From NCBI RefSeq assembly GCF_002086455.1, contig NZ_MVHC01000014.1:1-64000 (forward strand): a stretch of DNA of 64,000 nucleotides, written 5' to 3'. This DNA is from Mycolicibacter algericus DSM 45454 (lineage in GTDB: Bacteria; Actinomycetota; Actinomycetes; Mycobacteriales; Mycobacteriaceae). Of this stretch, positions 8,576 to 17,816 are shown piece by piece; within the stretch, counting starts at the first letter, position 1; every line of letters begins with the position of its first letter. A program made the translations under genes and the position numbers. A model generated the notes under the pieces. That model saw only the letters and a list, made by a program, of their open reading frames with translations. It had not been told where the DNA came from and searched no databases.

Positions 8576-10020
8576 GGCAGCCCGCTGCCGGCGTTCTCGT
8601 CGACGAGGACCGGTCGGCCCAGATAGGGGAATGCGCGCTGGGGGCATGTCTTGCGGTCGCAGATCTTGCAGCCCGCTCCGATCGGCACCACGGTGGCCTC
8701 GTCGTCCAGGGCGACACCGGTGGAATACACCAGCTTCTCGGCATGCGCCAGATCACAGCCCAGCCCGACGGCGAAGGTCTTGTGCTGGCCCAGATAGCCG
8801 CGGCCCTCGGGCGGCGTGGTGGTGGCGATCCAGAAGTACTTCCGCCCGTCGGGCATCTGCGCGACCTGAGTGATGATCCGACCGGGTTGGCTGAACGCGT
8901 CGTGCACCACCCACAGCGGACAGCTCCCCCCGACCCGGCTGAAATGAAAAGCGGTGGCCGACTGCCGTTTCGAGATGTTTCCCGCCTTGTCGGTGCGGAC
9001 GAAGATGAATGGCACCCCGCGCCGGCCCGGCTGTTGCAACGTCGAGAGCCGGTGGCACACCGTCTCGAACCCGACCTCGAAACGGCGGCCCAACAGGTCG
9101 ATGTCGTAACGCAGCTCGGTCGCGGACCGGTGGAACTGCCGGTAGGGCAACAGGAACGCACCGGCGAAGTAATTGGCCAACCCGATTCGGGCCACTCCCC
9201 GCGCCTCCGGGCTCAGGAGTTGATCCTGCGCCACGATGTCCGAGAGCAGCTCAGCGTGGGTCAGCAGCGCCAGCTGGGTGGCGATCTGGAAAGCACGCTG
9301 GCCCGCAAGCAACCAGTGCGCGATGCGCAGCACCCGAGTCGCCGGATCGAAGATGCGCTTGGTCCCGGAGGGCAGATCGTCGACGACTGCGACGGTGATC
9401 CCGAAGCGATCGGCCAACAGTGCCGACAGCTGAATGTCCAAGCCACCAAAGCGCATCCCGGTGTCGACGAACATTCGCTCAGCGACGGTGTCGAGCTCGC
9501 CGATGTAGTTGTTGCGGTCGTAGAAGAAGTCCCGGACTTCCTCGAACGGCATCGGGCGTGTCTGCGCCTGTGCCGGGTCGCCGGAGACCCGCGAGCGGTA
9601 AGACTCCAATTCGCCGGTGGCGCCGCGCAGTCGGCGGTGCATGGTCAACAGGCTGTTGCCGATCTCCGGCATCCGAGCGACGAGTTCCTCGATCTGGCTG
9701 TCGCTGGCGGCGTGCTCGCCGGCGGCGACGAACATGTCGCGCAGGTCGGCGACCAGCCGGGCGTCGGAGTCGCCTGAGAAGTATTGCGCCGGCAGGCCGA
9801 ATCGTTCGGTGAGCGCCAGCAGTACCGATACGGTGAGCGGCCGCTGGTCGTTCTCGAGCTGGTTGACGTAGCTGGTGGACAGGTTCAGCTCGCGGGCCAG
9901 CGCCACCTGGGTCAAGCCGCGCTCCTCGCGCAGTCGTCGTAGCCGGGCGCCGACGAACGTCCGGCTGGTGGTGGACCTGATGGTGGACCCGATGGTGGGC
10001 CTGGCGGTGGACGATGCCAT
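8536..10020 (-). CDS. prpR: Methylcitrate cycle regulator PrpR (RamB-type)
   Basis: A 494-residue regulator. It has an N-terminal XRE helix-turn-helix (ARLRRLREERGLTQVALARE, then TSYVNQLEN), a central IrrE/ImmA-like region and a C-terminal DUF2083 domain. GAGCKICDRKTCPQ near the C-terminus supplies cysteines that in M. tuberculosis PrpR hold an iron-sulfur cluster. It is divergent from prpDBC with a TTTGCAAA site between them, so it should activate or repress the methylcitrate genes in response to propionyl-CoA. ATG 10020 is chosen. In-frame starts at 10029 (GTG, behind GGAG) and 10032 are also possible. The frame is open far upstream through antisense of prpD, which is not coding. Confidence 0.93.
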   Translation of the reverse strand: MASSTARPTIGSTIRSTTSRTFVGARLRRLREERGLTQVALARELNLSTSYVNQLENDQRPLTVSVLLALTERFGLPAQYFSGDSDARLVADLRDMFVAAGEHAASDSQIEELVARMPEIGNSLLTMHRRLRGATGELESYRSRVSGDPAQAQTRPMPFEEVRDFFYDRNNYIGELDTVAERMFVDTGMRFGGLDIQLSALLADRFGITVAVVDDLPSGTKRIFDPATRVLRIAHWLLAGQRAFQIATQLALLTHAELLSDIVAQDQLLSPEARGVARIGLANYFAGAFLLPYRQFHRSATELRYDIDLLGRRFEVGFETVCHRLSTLQQPGRRGVPFIFVRTDKAGNISKRQSATAFHFSRVGGSCPLWVVHDAFSQPGRIITQVAQMPDGRKYFWIATTTPPEGRGYLGQHKTFAVGLGCDLAHAEKLVYSTGVALDDEATVVPIGAGCKICDRKTCPQRAFPYLGRPVLVDENAGSGLPYSPVTSDLVGGR

Positions 10021-10054
10021 GACATGCACCATAACTCCGGATTGCATTCGCAAC

Positions 10055-10063
10055 GTTTGCAAA
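10055..10063. promoter_or_regulatory. PrpR/RamB binding box
   Basis: GTTTGCAAA, containing the 8-bp palindrome TTTGCAAA, lies between the divergent prpR and prpD genes. It matches the RamB/PrpR consensus reported for actinobacteria. A related sequence, TTCGCAAC at 10047-10054, sits directly beside it and may be a second, weaker half of the site. Confidence 0.75.
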
Positions 10064-10127
10064 ACCGGCCGACCTAGGACGCTTTGATACGCATTTACGG
10101 CGCATATCATCGGACGCGGATCGTGCG

Positions 10128-10140
10128 TAGCATGTGAAAC
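10128..10140 (+). promoter_or_regulatory. prpDBC -10 element, leaderless start
   Basis: TAGCAT at 10128-10133 is followed by seven bases and then the prpD ATG. This spacing would start transcription at or beside the ATG. It fits the lack of a ribosome-binding sequence before prpD. Confidence 0.45.
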
Positions 10141-11646
10141 ATGCAGGTACATGACGTTAAAACACGCCGCAGCGCCGAGGACTTTCCCCGTTCCGAACAC
10201 CTCGCCTGGAAGATCGCGGAGGTCGCCGCGGACCCGGTGGCAGTCCCCGATGACACCGTCGAGATGGTGATCAACCGCATCATCGACAACGCCGGTGTCA
10301 GCGCGGCGTCGGTACTGCGCCGCCCGGTGACGGTTGCCCGCCGGCAGGCACAGGCACACCCGTCGACTCCGGGTGCGAGCGTGTTCGGCATCGAGGGTAG
10401 CTACTCGGCGGAGTGGGCCGCCTGGGCCAATGGCGTCGCGGTGCGCGAACTGGATTTCCACGACACGTTCCTGGCCGCCGACTACTCCCACCCCGCCGAC
10501 AACATCCCGGCATTGGTGGCCGTCGCCCAGCAGCTCGGGGTCTCCGGCGCCGACCTCATCCGTGGCCTGGCCACCGCCTACGAGGTGCAGATCGACCTGG
10601 TCAAGGGAATCTGTCTGCATGAGCACAAGATCGATCACGTCGCACACCTGGGCCCGTCGGTGGCCGCCGGGATCGGCACCATGCTGCGGCTGGACCCCGA
10701 GGTGATCTACCAGGCGGTAGGCCAGGCGCTGCACCTGACCACCGCCACCCGGCAGTCCCGCAAGGGGCTCATCTCGAGCTGGAAGGCCTACGCACCTGCG
10801 CTGGCCGGCAAGGTGGGCATCGAGGCGGTCGACCGCGCGATGCGCGGCGAGGGCTCCCCGGCGCCGATCTGGGAGGGCGAGGACGGGGTGATCGCGTGGC
10901 TGCTGTCCGGGCCCGATCACACCTACCAGGTACCGCTGCCCGGCCCCGGCGAGGCCAAGCTCGCCATCCTGGACAGCTACACCAAGGAGTACTCGGCCGA
11001 GTACCAGAGCCAGGCGCTGATCGACCTGGCCCGCCGCCTGCGGCAACGCATCGGCGACCTGGAGCAGGTCGCGACGATCGTGCTGCACACCAGCCACCAC
11101 ACCCACTACGTGATCGGCACCGGATCCGGCGACCCGCAGAAGTTCGACCCGGACGCCTCCCGGGAGACCCTGGACCACTCGTTGATGTACATCTTCGCCG
11201 TCGCGTTGCAGGATGGCAGCTGGCACCACGAACGGTCCTATGCTCCGGAACGCGCTCACCGGCCCGACACCGTTGCGTTGTGGCGCAAGATCTCCACCGT
11301 CGAGGACCCGGAGTGGACCCGGCGCTACCACTCGACCGACCCGAATGAGAAGGCCTTCGGAGCGCGCGCCGAGATCACCCTGGCCAGTGGGGAAGTCATC
11401 ACCGACGAGCTCGCGATCGCCGACGCGCACCCGCTGGGGTCCCGGCCGTTCGAGCGCAAGCAGTACGTCGGCAAGTTCACCGAACTGGCCGAGGGCGTGG
11501 TAACCGTGGGCGAACAGGAGCGGTTCCTCGCCGCCGCAGAAGGCCTTGCGGGCCTGTCCGGCGCTGAGCTGCAAACGCTGAACATCGTCGTCGAGCCCGC
11601 GGTGTTGGACCGGGCGCCGGCGACCCCCGATGGGATCTTCCGGTGA
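10141..11646 (+). CDS. prpD: 2-methylcitrate dehydratase PrpD
   Basis: A 501-residue MmgE/PrpD-family protein converting 2-methylcitrate to 2-methylaconitate in propionyl-CoA breakdown. Clear family blocks are [20 protein letters not shown] and [15 protein letters not shown] near residue 120, then [20 protein letters not shown]. It begins the prpDBC operon and overlaps prpB by four bases (GTGA). It is divergent from prpR and probably PrpR-controlled. Confidence 0.95.
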   Translation: MQVHDVKTRRSAEDFPRSEHLAWKIAEVAADPVAVPDDTVEMVINRIIDNAGVSAASVLRRPVTVARRQAQAHPSTPGASVFGIEGSYSAEWAAWANGVAVRELDFHDTFLAADYSHPADNIPALVAVAQQLGVSGADLIRGLATAYEVQIDLVKGICLHEHKIDHVAHLGPSVAAGIGTMLRLDPEVIYQAVGQALHLTTATRQSRKGLISSWKAYAPALAGKVGIEAVDRAMRGEGSPAPIWEGEDGVIAWLLSGPDHTYQVPLPGPGEAKLAILDSYTKEYSAEYQSQALIDLARRLRQRIGDLEQVATIVLHTSHHTHYVIGTGSGDPQKFDPDASRETLDHSLMYIFAVALQDGSWHHERSYAPERAHRPDTVALWRKISTVEDPEWTRRYHSTDPNEKAFGARAEITLASGEVITDELAIADAHPLGSRPFERKQYVGKFTELAEGVVTVGEQERFLAAAEGLAGLSGAELQTLNIVVEPAVLDRAPATPDGIFR

Positions 11647-12560
11647 GTGGGCTGCTCGGGGCCACTGCGGCTCCGTCAGACAAGCGGACGGCATTTCGGG
11701 CAGGCTTGGCATCTGGTCGGCTGCAACGGTTTCCAGGCGCGTTTTCGCCGCTGGTCGCCAAACTGATCGTCGAGATCGGGTTCGAGGGCGTCTACGTCTC
11801 GGGTGCGGTGCTCTCGGCCGACCTGGGGCCGCCGGACATCGGGCTGACCACGCTGACCGAGGTGGCCGGTCGCGGCGCGCAGATCGCGGCCGCCACCGAC
11901 CTGCCGACATTCATCGACGCCGACACCGGGTTCGGCGAGCCGATGAGCGCCGCGCGTACCATCACAGTGCTTGAAGACTCCGGGTTGGCCGGGTGTCACC
12001 TCGAGGACCAGGTCAACCCCAAGCGGTGCGGGCACCTCGATGGCAAAGCGGTGGTGCCGGCAGGCGAGATGGTCAAGCGACTGCGGGCGGCGGTCGCCGC
12101 ACGCCGTGATCCGGACTTCATCATCTGTGCCCGTACCGATGCCGCCGGAATCGAAGGGCTTTCGTCCGCGATCGATCGGGCGAAGGCCTACGCCGACGCC
12201 GGAGCGGATCTGATCTTCACCGAAGCGCTGCGCGGGCCGGCCGATTTCGAACAGTTCCGCGCCGCGGTCGATGTCCCGCTGCTGGCGAACATGACCGAGT
12301 TCGGCAAATCGGAGCTGCTGACCGCTGCTCAACTGTCCGACCTCGGCTACAACGCCGTCATCTACCCGGTAACCACGCTGCGGCTGGCGATGTTCGCCGT
12401 CGAAGTGGGGTTGCGGGAGATCGACACGGCCGGAACGCAATCCGGGTTAGTGGACCAGATGCAGCACCGCAGTCGGCTCTACGAGCTGCTGCGCTACGCC
12501 GAGTACAACCAGTTCGACGACGACATCTTCAACTTCACGTTAGAGGGAGGCCACCGGTGA
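11643..12560 (+). CDS. prpB: 2-methylisocitrate lyase PrpB
   Basis: A 305-residue isocitrate lyase/PEP mutase superfamily enzyme that splits 2-methylisocitrate to pyruvate and succinate. The active-site stretch [10 protein letters not shown] carries the catalytic Cys. [11 protein letters not shown] binds the metal, and ICARTDA follows. It overlaps prpD and prpC by four bases each, so the three genes are translationally coupled. M. tuberculosis lacks prpB here and uses isocitrate lyase for this step, so its presence means a complete dedicated cycle. Confidence 0.94.
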   Translation: MSGLLGATAAPSDKRTAFRAGLASGRLQRFPGAFSPLVAKLIVEIGFEGVYVSGAVLSADLGPPDIGLTTLTEVAGRGAQIAAATDLPTFIDADTGFGEPMSAARTITVLEDSGLAGCHLEDQVNPKRCGHLDGKAVVPAGEMVKRLRAAVAARRDPDFIICARTDAAGIEGLSSAIDRAKAYADAGADLIFTEALRGPADFEQFRAAVDVPLLANMTEFGKSELLTAAQLSDLGYNAVIYPVTTLRLAMFAVEVGLREIDTAGTQSGLVDQMQHRSRLYELLRYAEYNQFDDDIFNFTLEGGHR

Positions 12561-13675
12561 CCACTGCCGAGATTCACAAAGGACTCGCCGGGGTGGTCGT
12601 CGACACCACCGCCATCTCCAAGGTGGTGCCGGAGACCAACTCGCTGACCTACCGCGGCTACCCGGTGCAGGACCTGGCCGCTCGTGTGAGCTTCGAGCAG
12701 GTCGCCTATCTGTTGTGGCACGATGAGTTGCCGACCGACGCCGAGCTGGCGTTGTTCTGCCAGCGGGAGCGGGCGGCGCGGCGGGTGGACCGGTCGCTGC
12801 TGTCGCTGGTGGAGAAGCTGCCCGACAACTGCCATCCGATGGATGTGGTGCGCACCGCGATCAGCTACCTAGGTGCCGAAGACGCCGAAGAGGACGACCC
12901 TTCCGAGTCGGCGAACTTCGCCAAGGCGCTGCGGATGTTCGCAGTGCTGCCGACGATCGTCGCCGCGGACATGCGCCGCCGGCGCGCTTTGGCGCCGATC
13001 GCGCCGCACAGCCACCTCGGCTACGCCGAGAACTTCCTGCGGATGTGCTTCGGTGAGGTGCCCGAGCCGGTGATCGTGTCGGCATTCGAGCAGTCCATGA
13101 CGCTGTACGCCGAGCACAGCTTCAACGCGTCCACCTTCGCCGCACGGGTGGTCACCTCCACCCAGTCCGACATCTACAGCGCCGTGACCGCGGCCATCGG
13201 CGCGCTCAAGGGCTCGCTGCACGGCGGGGCCAACGAGGCGGTCATGCACGACATGATCGAGATCGGTGAGCCGGCCAACGCCGCAGAATGGCTGCACGGC
13301 AAGCTGTCCCGCAAGGACAAGGTGATGGGATTCGGTCACCGCGTCTACAAGCACGGTGACTCCCGGGTGCCGACCATGAAGGCGGCGTTGGAACGTGTCG
13401 CGGCGGTGCGCGGCGGCCAGCGCTGGTTGGACATGTACCAGATCCTGGAGGCCGAGATGTTCGCCGCCACCGGGCTCAAACCCAATCTGGATTTCCCGAC
13501 CGGACCGGCCTACTACCTGATGGGCTTCGATATCGCGATGTTCACGCCGCTGTTCGTCATGAGCCGCGTGGTCGGGTGGACCGCGCACATCATCGAGCAG
13601 ACCGCAGCCAACGCGCTGATCCGCCCGCTCAGTGCCTATTCGGGCCAGGCGCAGCGCTCACTCTACGACGGCTGA
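12557..13675 (+). CDS. prpC: 2-methylcitrate synthase PrpC
   Basis: A 372-residue citrate-synthase family protein condensing propionyl-CoA with oxaloacetate. Catalytic residues are visible in LHGGANEAVMHDMIEIG (His), MGFGHRVYKHGD (His) and LDFPTGPAYYLMG (Asp). The prpB overlap (GTGA) and operon context favour methylcitrate over ordinary citrate synthase. A hairpin-rich repeat follows 10 bases after the stop and may end the transcript. Confidence 0.94.
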   Translation: MTTAEIHKGLAGVVVDTTAISKVVPETNSLTYRGYPVQDLAARVSFEQVAYLLWHDELPTDAELALFCQRERAARRVDRSLLSLVEKLPDNCHPMDVVRTAISYLGAEDAEEDDPSESANFAKALRMFAVLPTIVAADMRRRRALAPIAPHSHLGYAENFLRMCFGEVPEPVIVSAFEQSMTLYAEHSFNASTFAARVVTSTQSDIYSAVTAAIGALKGSLHGGANEAVMHDMIEIGEPANAAEWLHGKLSRKDKVMGFGHRVYKHGDSRVPTMKAALERVAAVRGGQRWLDMYQILEAEMFAATGLKPNLDFPTGPAYYLMGFDIAMFTPLFVMSRVVGWTAHIIEQTAANALIRPLSAYSGQAQRSLYDG

Positions 13676-13684
13676 CCTTTCCCA

Positions 13685-13770
13685 CCGCGAGCAGTCACGA
13701 AAACCCCAAAAAGGTCGGCTTGGGGGACTGTCGCTGGGGGCACCTCCCGCTTGCGGGGGACTGCTCGCGG
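13685..13770. repeat. Dispersed intergenic hairpin repeat, copy A
   Basis: The ends form a perfect 12-bp inverted repeat (CCGCGAGCAGTC at 13685-13696, complement at 13759-13770). Inside are CCCCAA...TTGGGG and a 27-base block at 13734-13760. That block recurs with one change at 54306-54332, and in a looser form at 17769. It lies between prpC and an acyl-CoA dehydrogenase gene and may also terminate prpDBC transcription. Confidence 0.7.
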
Positions 13771-13791
13771 GGCGGTGATTACCATTCAGTC

Positions 13792-14952
13792 ATGTCGCAA
13801 CTGTTCCCCGATTACCGCCCGCTCTGGGAGACCGACCAGCACCGCGAACTGCGCAAACACACCGCGGAATTCCTGCGCAAGGAGGCCACACCCAATCAGG
13901 AGCGCTGGGTGGCCCAGCACGGGGTGGATCGCGAGTTCTGGAACAAGGCCGGCGACGCCGGGCTACTGGGTCTGGACCTGCCCGAGGAGTTCGGCGGGGC
14001 CGGCGGCGACTACGCCATGCACTGCGTGGTGCAAGAAGAACTCGTCTACGCGCACGACCAGTGCTTCGGCTTCTCGGTGCACTCGCCGATCGTGGCGCAC
14101 TATCTGTATGCCTACGGCAACGACGAGCAGCGCCGACGCTGGCTGCCCAAGGTCATCAGCGGTGAGGCGGTGCTGGCCATCGCGATGACCGAACCGGGCA
14201 CCGGATCGGATCTGCAGTCGGTGCGCACCACCGCGGTACGTGACGGGGACAACTACATCATCAACGGGTCGAAGACGTTCATCTCCAACGGGACTCACTG
14301 CGATCTGGTGGTGATCGTCGCCAAGACCGATCCGTCGCAGGGAGCCGCCGGGGTGTCGCTGATCGTCGCCGAGACCAATGGTTTGGCGGGCTTCGAACGG
14401 GGCCGGGTGCTGGAGAAGATCGGTCAGCACGGTCAGGACACCCGAGAACTGTTCTTCGCCGACATGCGGGTGCCGGTCGCCAACCTGCTCGGCGAGAAGG
14501 AGGGGCTGGGCTTCTACCAGCTGATGGAGCAGCTGGCCCGGGAGCGGCTGATCATCGGAACACTGTGTGCGGCACTGGCCGAAGCCGCCGTGCTGGAGGC
14601 CATCCGCTACTCCAAGGAACGCGAGGCGTTCGGCCGACCCATCGGCAACTTTCAGCACACCAAATTCGTGCTGGCCGAATGCAAGACCGAGACACTGGCG
14701 ATCAAGACGCTGGTCGATTACGCGATCAGCCAGTACGTCGAGGGCAAGAACGACCCGATGACCGCGTCGATGGCCAAGCTGTTCGCCGCGGAGAAATCTG
14801 ATCAGGTTGTCGACAAGTGCCTACAGATCTTCGGCGGCTACGGCTACATGGCCGAATACCCGATCGCCAACATGTACACCGGTTCGCGGGTGAACCGGAT
14901 TTACGGCGGCACCAGCGAGATCATGAAGGAGATCATCAGCCGGTCGCTGTGA
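13792..14952 (+). CDS. Acyl-CoA dehydrogenase
   Basis: A 386-residue acyl-CoA dehydrogenase (FadE type). Flavin and substrate signatures are AIAMTEPGTGSDLQSVRTTA, KTFISNGTHCDLVVIVAKT and, near the C-terminus, QIFGGYGYMAEYPIANMY with RIYGGTSEIMKEIISRSL. It introduces the trans-2 double bond in an acyl-CoA. ATG 13792 follows TACCAT by six bases, suggesting a leaderless transcript. The frame is open further upstream through the repeat, but that part is not coding. Chain-length preference cannot be judged. Confidence 0.93.
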   Translation: MSQLFPDYRPLWETDQHRELRKHTAEFLRKEATPNQERWVAQHGVDREFWNKAGDAGLLGLDLPEEFGGAGGDYAMHCVVQEELVYAHDQCFGFSVHSPIVAHYLYAYGNDEQRRRWLPKVISGEAVLAIAMTEPGTGSDLQSVRTTAVRDGDNYIINGSKTFISNGTHCDLVVIVAKTDPSQGAAGVSLIVAETNGLAGFERGRVLEKIGQHGQDTRELFFADMRVPVANLLGEKEGLGFYQLMEQLARERLIIGTLCAALAEAAVLEAIRYSKEREAFGRPIGNFQHTKFVLAECKTETLAIKTLVDYAISQYVEGKNDPMTASMAKLFAAEKSDQVVDKCLQIFGGYGYMAEYPIANMYTGSRVNRIYGGTSEIMKEIISRSL

Positions 14953-14972
14953 CGCGGTTTCGCCGCGGCCAT

Positions 14973-14988
14973 CTAGAACGCGTTCTAG
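14973..14988. promoter_or_regulatory. KstR-type operator palindrome
   Basis: CTAGAACGCGTTCTAG is a perfect 16-bp palindrome and fits the published KstR consensus TNNAACNNGTTNNA exactly. It ends 10 bases before the DUF3556 ATG and overlaps the likely -10 element, so bound repressor would block transcription. KstR represses cholesterol catabolism genes in mycobacteria. Confidence 0.65.
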
Positions 14989-14998
14989 TCTGACGATC

Positions 14999-16744
14999 AT
15001 GGGATTTCTCAAACCTGAACTGCCCGTTGTCGACTTCGCCGAATGGAGCACAGGCAGTCGCAGCGAGAAGATTCGCCCGATGGCCCGGCACTGGGCCGAG
15101 GTGGGCTTCGGCACACCGGTCGTGCTGCACCTGTTTTATCTGGTCAAGATCGCCCTCTACATCCTCGGGGCCGTGCTATTCGCGCTGGCCACCCGGGGCA
15201 TCGACGGGATCACCAGCGTGGGGCAGTGGTGGAGCGAACCCATCGTGTTCGAGAAGGTTGTGCTCTACACCATGGCATTCGAGGTCATCGGACTGGGCTG
15301 CGGCTTCGGGCCGCTGAACAACCGGTTCTTCCCGCCGATGGGATCTGTCCTGTACTGGTTGCGGCCCAACACCATCCGGCTGCCGCCATGGCCGCGGCGC
15401 GTTCCGCTGACCGCCGGCACCAACCGCACGCCGCTGGATGCGGTGCTCTACGCCGCTTTGCTGGTGATGCTGCTGGTGGCGCTGTTGTCTGATGGCACCG
15501 GCCCGATCCCGCAACTGGACACCGAGGTCGGGGTGTTGCCGCACTGGCAGATCGTGGCGATCGTGGCGATCTTGGCGGTGACGGGTCTGCGCGACAAGGT
15601 GATCTTCCTGGCCGCGCGCGGCGAAGTGTACGCCCCGCTGGCAGCGGCGTTCCTGTTCGGTGGCGTCGACATGATCATCGCCGCCAAGGCGATCTTCATG
15701 GTGATCTGGATCGGTGCCGCCACGTCGAAACTCAATCGGCACTTCCCGTTCGTAATCTCGACGATGATGAGCAACAACCCGCTGATCCGGCCGAAGGCGC
15801 TCAAGCGGCGCTTCTTCCGGAACTTCCCCGAGGACCTGCGCCCCGGCCGGCCTTCGATGATCCTGGCGCATTTCAGCACGCTGATCGAGATGGGTGTCCC
15901 GTTCGCGCTGTTCTGCTCTCATGGCGGCTGGCCGACCGCGATCGCGGCGTTCGTCATGGTCTGCTTTCACCTGGGCATCCTGGCGGCGATCCCGATGGGG
16001 GTGCCGCTGGAGTGGAACGTCTTCATGATCTTCGGGGTGCTGGCCCTGTTCGTCGCGCACGCCGATCTCGGGGTGTCCGACCTGAACAACCCGTGGCCGG
16101 TGGCGCTGCTGTTCGGTCTCAGCGCCGGTGTGGTCGTACTGGGCAACCTGTTCCCGCACAAGGTGTCGTTTCTGCCGGGCATGCGCTACTACGCCGGCAA
16201 CTGGGATACCACCCTGTGGTGTCTGACCGCGTCGGCGGAGGAGAAGATCGCGCGCGGGGTGGTTGCGATCGCCAGCATGCCGGCCGCGCAGTTGGAGCGC
16301 TTCTACGGCAGCGCCGAGGCCGCGCAGATCCCGATCTACATGGGATATGCGTTCCGTGGCTTCAACACCCACGGCCGGGCGCTGTTCACCCTGGCGCACC
16401 GGGCGATGGCCGACCGGGACGAGGCGGACTACACCCTGACCGACGGGGAGCGGATCTGTTCGACGGCGCTCGGCTGGAACTTCGGTGACGGCCACATGAC
16501 CAACGAGCAACTGATCGAGGCGCTGCAGCAGCGGTGCGGATTCACCCCCGGCGAGGTGCGGGTGGTGATCCTCGACGCGCAACCGATCCATCGGCAGACC
16601 CAGGCCTACCGCCTGGTGGACGCCGCCACCGGTGAGTTCGAGCGCGGCCACGTCAGGGTCGCGGACATGGTGGCTCGCCAGCCGTGGGCCGACGACGTGC
16701 CGGTGCACGTGGACCCGCCAGTCCATCCTGACCGCCGAGCGTGA
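14999..16744 (+). CDS. DUF3556 transmembrane protein
   Basis: A 581-residue protein with a block of about ten hydrophobic segments between residues 40 and 400 and a soluble C-terminal region. It corresponds to M. tuberculosis Rv1132 by position and appearance (DUF3556). The C-terminal part contains ERICSTALGWNFGDGHM and a later RVVILDAQPIHRQTQAYRLVDA. Function is not established. The KstR-type palindrome directly upstream suggests induction with sterol catabolism genes. TAGTCT seven bases before the ATG suggests a leaderless mRNA. Confidence 0.85.
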   Translation: MGFLKPELPVVDFAEWSTGSRSEKIRPMARHWAEVGFGTPVVLHLFYLVKIALYILGAVLFALATRGIDGITSVGQWWSEPIVFEKVVLYTMAFEVIGLGCGFGPLNNRFFPPMGSVLYWLRPNTIRLPPWPRRVPLTAGTNRTPLDAVLYAALLVMLLVALLSDGTGPIPQLDTEVGVLPHWQIVAIVAILAVTGLRDKVIFLAARGEVYAPLAAAFLFGGVDMIIAAKAIFMVIWIGAATSKLNRHFPFVISTMMSNNPLIRPKALKRRFFRNFPEDLRPGRPSMILAHFSTLIEMGVPFALFCSHGGWPTAIAAFVMVCFHLGILAAIPMGVPLEWNVFMIFGVLALFVAHADLGVSDLNNPWPVALLFGLSAGVVVLGNLFPHKVSFLPGMRYYAGNWDTTLWCLTASAEEKIARGVVAIASMPAAQLERFYGSAEAAQIPIYMGYAFRGFNTHGRALFTLAHRAMADRDEADYTLTDGERICSTALGWNFGDGHMTNEQLIEALQQRCGFTPGEVRVVILDAQPIHRQTQAYRLVDAATGEFERGHVRVADMVARQPWADDVPVHVDPPVHPDRRA

Positions 16745-16789
16745 AGTTGGCTTCACCTTCGTTGTGCGAGCGTGAGGCCAACTTCACGC
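16739..16789. terminator. Bidirectional terminator-like hairpin
   Basis: Perfect 13-bp arms (GCGTGAAGTTGGC at 16739-16751 and its complement at 16777-16789) lie between the converging DUF3556 and crotonase genes. There is no U-tract, as is common in mycobacteria. The left arm overlaps the stop of the DUF3556 gene. Confidence 0.6.
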
Positions 16790-16807
16790 TGGGCGGGGGT
16801 GAGCGGG

Positions 16808-17686
16808 CTACCCGCCGTTGACCCAGTCGTCGTAGAACGGTGGCATCGCCGAAGCCCGGGAGGTGAACTGCGGGTCGCGCTTGTCCAGGAAGGCGCGCAC
16901 CCCGTCGGCGCCGTCGCCGATGCTGGTGTAGAACATCGCCAGCGAGTCCACCCGGTGCGCTTCCACCGGGTCGGGCTGGGCGGAGTTGCGGTAGAGCATC
17001 TGGCGGATCAGCGCGAACGACACCGGTGAGCGGCCCTTGGTCCAGGCGTCGGCGAGGACGCGCGCCTCGCCCAACAGCACTTCGGGTTGATAAACCGCCT
17101 GGGCCAGGCCGCAATCCCGCGCGGCTTCGGCGTCGAGGATGTTGGCGCGGTACAGCAGATCCAAAGCCGTTGGCATTCCGACGATCCGGGGCAGAAACCA
17201 CGTCGAGCACGCTTCCGGGGTGATACCCAGCTTGCCGAACACCAGCCCGAACCGCGCCTTGGTCGAGAACAACCGCGCGTCCATCGCCAGCATCATGGTG
17301 GCGCCGATGCCGACTGCGGGCCCGTTGACCGCGGCGATCACCGGCTTGCGGCAGTTATAGATCGCCAGCGTCACCCGACCGCCGGTGTCGCGCACCCGGG
17401 CCAGCTCCGGATCGTCGAGGTCGGCCATGTCGGCCAGGGCCGGCGACTTGGATTCGTCGAGACCGAACACGTTGCCGGTGCCCGACAGGTCCATCCCGGC
17501 GCAGAACGCCCGCCCGCAGCCGGTGACGATCACCGAACGGACGGCGTCGTCGTCGTTGACCTCGACGAAGGTGCGTTCCAGCTCCTCGGCCATCTGCACG
17601 GTGAACGCATTGAGCTGGTCCGGTCGGTCCAGGTAGACGGTGAGGATGCCGTCCTCGAGCTCATGGCGGATGGTGGTGAAGTCCAT
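16808..17686 (-). CDS. Enoyl-CoA hydratase/isomerase family protein
   Basis: A 292-residue crotonase. LDRPDQLNAFTVQMAEELE, the oxyanion segment GCGRAFCAGMDLSG and the second oxyanion part KPVIAAVNGPAVGIGATMML identify the family. The glutamate pair of classical hydratases is not obvious: FGKLGITPEACSTWFLPRIVG has Glu only at the second position. It could be a hydratase, isomerase or other CoA enzyme. It converges on the DUF3556 gene across the hairpin. Confidence 0.88.
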   Translation of the reverse strand: MDFTTIRHELEDGILTVYLDRPDQLNAFTVQMAEELERTFVEVNDDDAVRSVIVTGCGRAFCAGMDLSGTGNVFGLDESKSPALADMADLDDPELARVRDTGGRVTLAIYNCRKPVIAAVNGPAVGIGATMMLAMDARLFSTKARFGLVFGKLGITPEACSTWFLPRIVGMPTALDLLYRANILDAEAARDCGLAQAVYQPEVLLGEARVLADAWTKGRSPVSFALIRQMLYRNSAQPDPVEAHRVDSLAMFYTSIGDGADGVRAFLDKRDPQFTSRASAMPPFYDDWVNGG

Positions 17687-17719
17687 CGCTTGAGGCTAAC
17701 GGTCGGCCCGGCGGCCGCG

Positions 17720-17805
17720 GCGAGCAGACGCGAAAGCCCCCAAAACCGGAAGATTTCGGGGGCCTTCACTCGGGGCACCCCCCGGCTCGCGGGGGACTGT
17801 TCGTG
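17720..17805. repeat. Dispersed intergenic hairpin repeat, copy B
   Basis: This segment between the crotonase and metE contains GCGAGCAGACGCGAAAGCCC, then an inverted repeat AAGCCCCC/GGGGGCCTT, then a GC block resembling the 27-base core of copies A (13734) and C (54306) with small changes. It may serve as the metE terminator. Confidence 0.6.
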
Positions 17806-17816
17806 CGGATTTAGGG

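Noticed and set aside
10021-11910. In-frame extension of prpR far upstream (to about 1124 codons)
   Set aside because: It runs antisense through prpD and past the PrpR box. The HTH domain begins near 10020, so the extension is a high-GC open frame.
15176-16756. Minus-strand frame opposite the DUF3556 gene
   Set aside because: It is Arg/His/Gln-rich throughout, as expected for the complement of a hydrophobic membrane protein gene.
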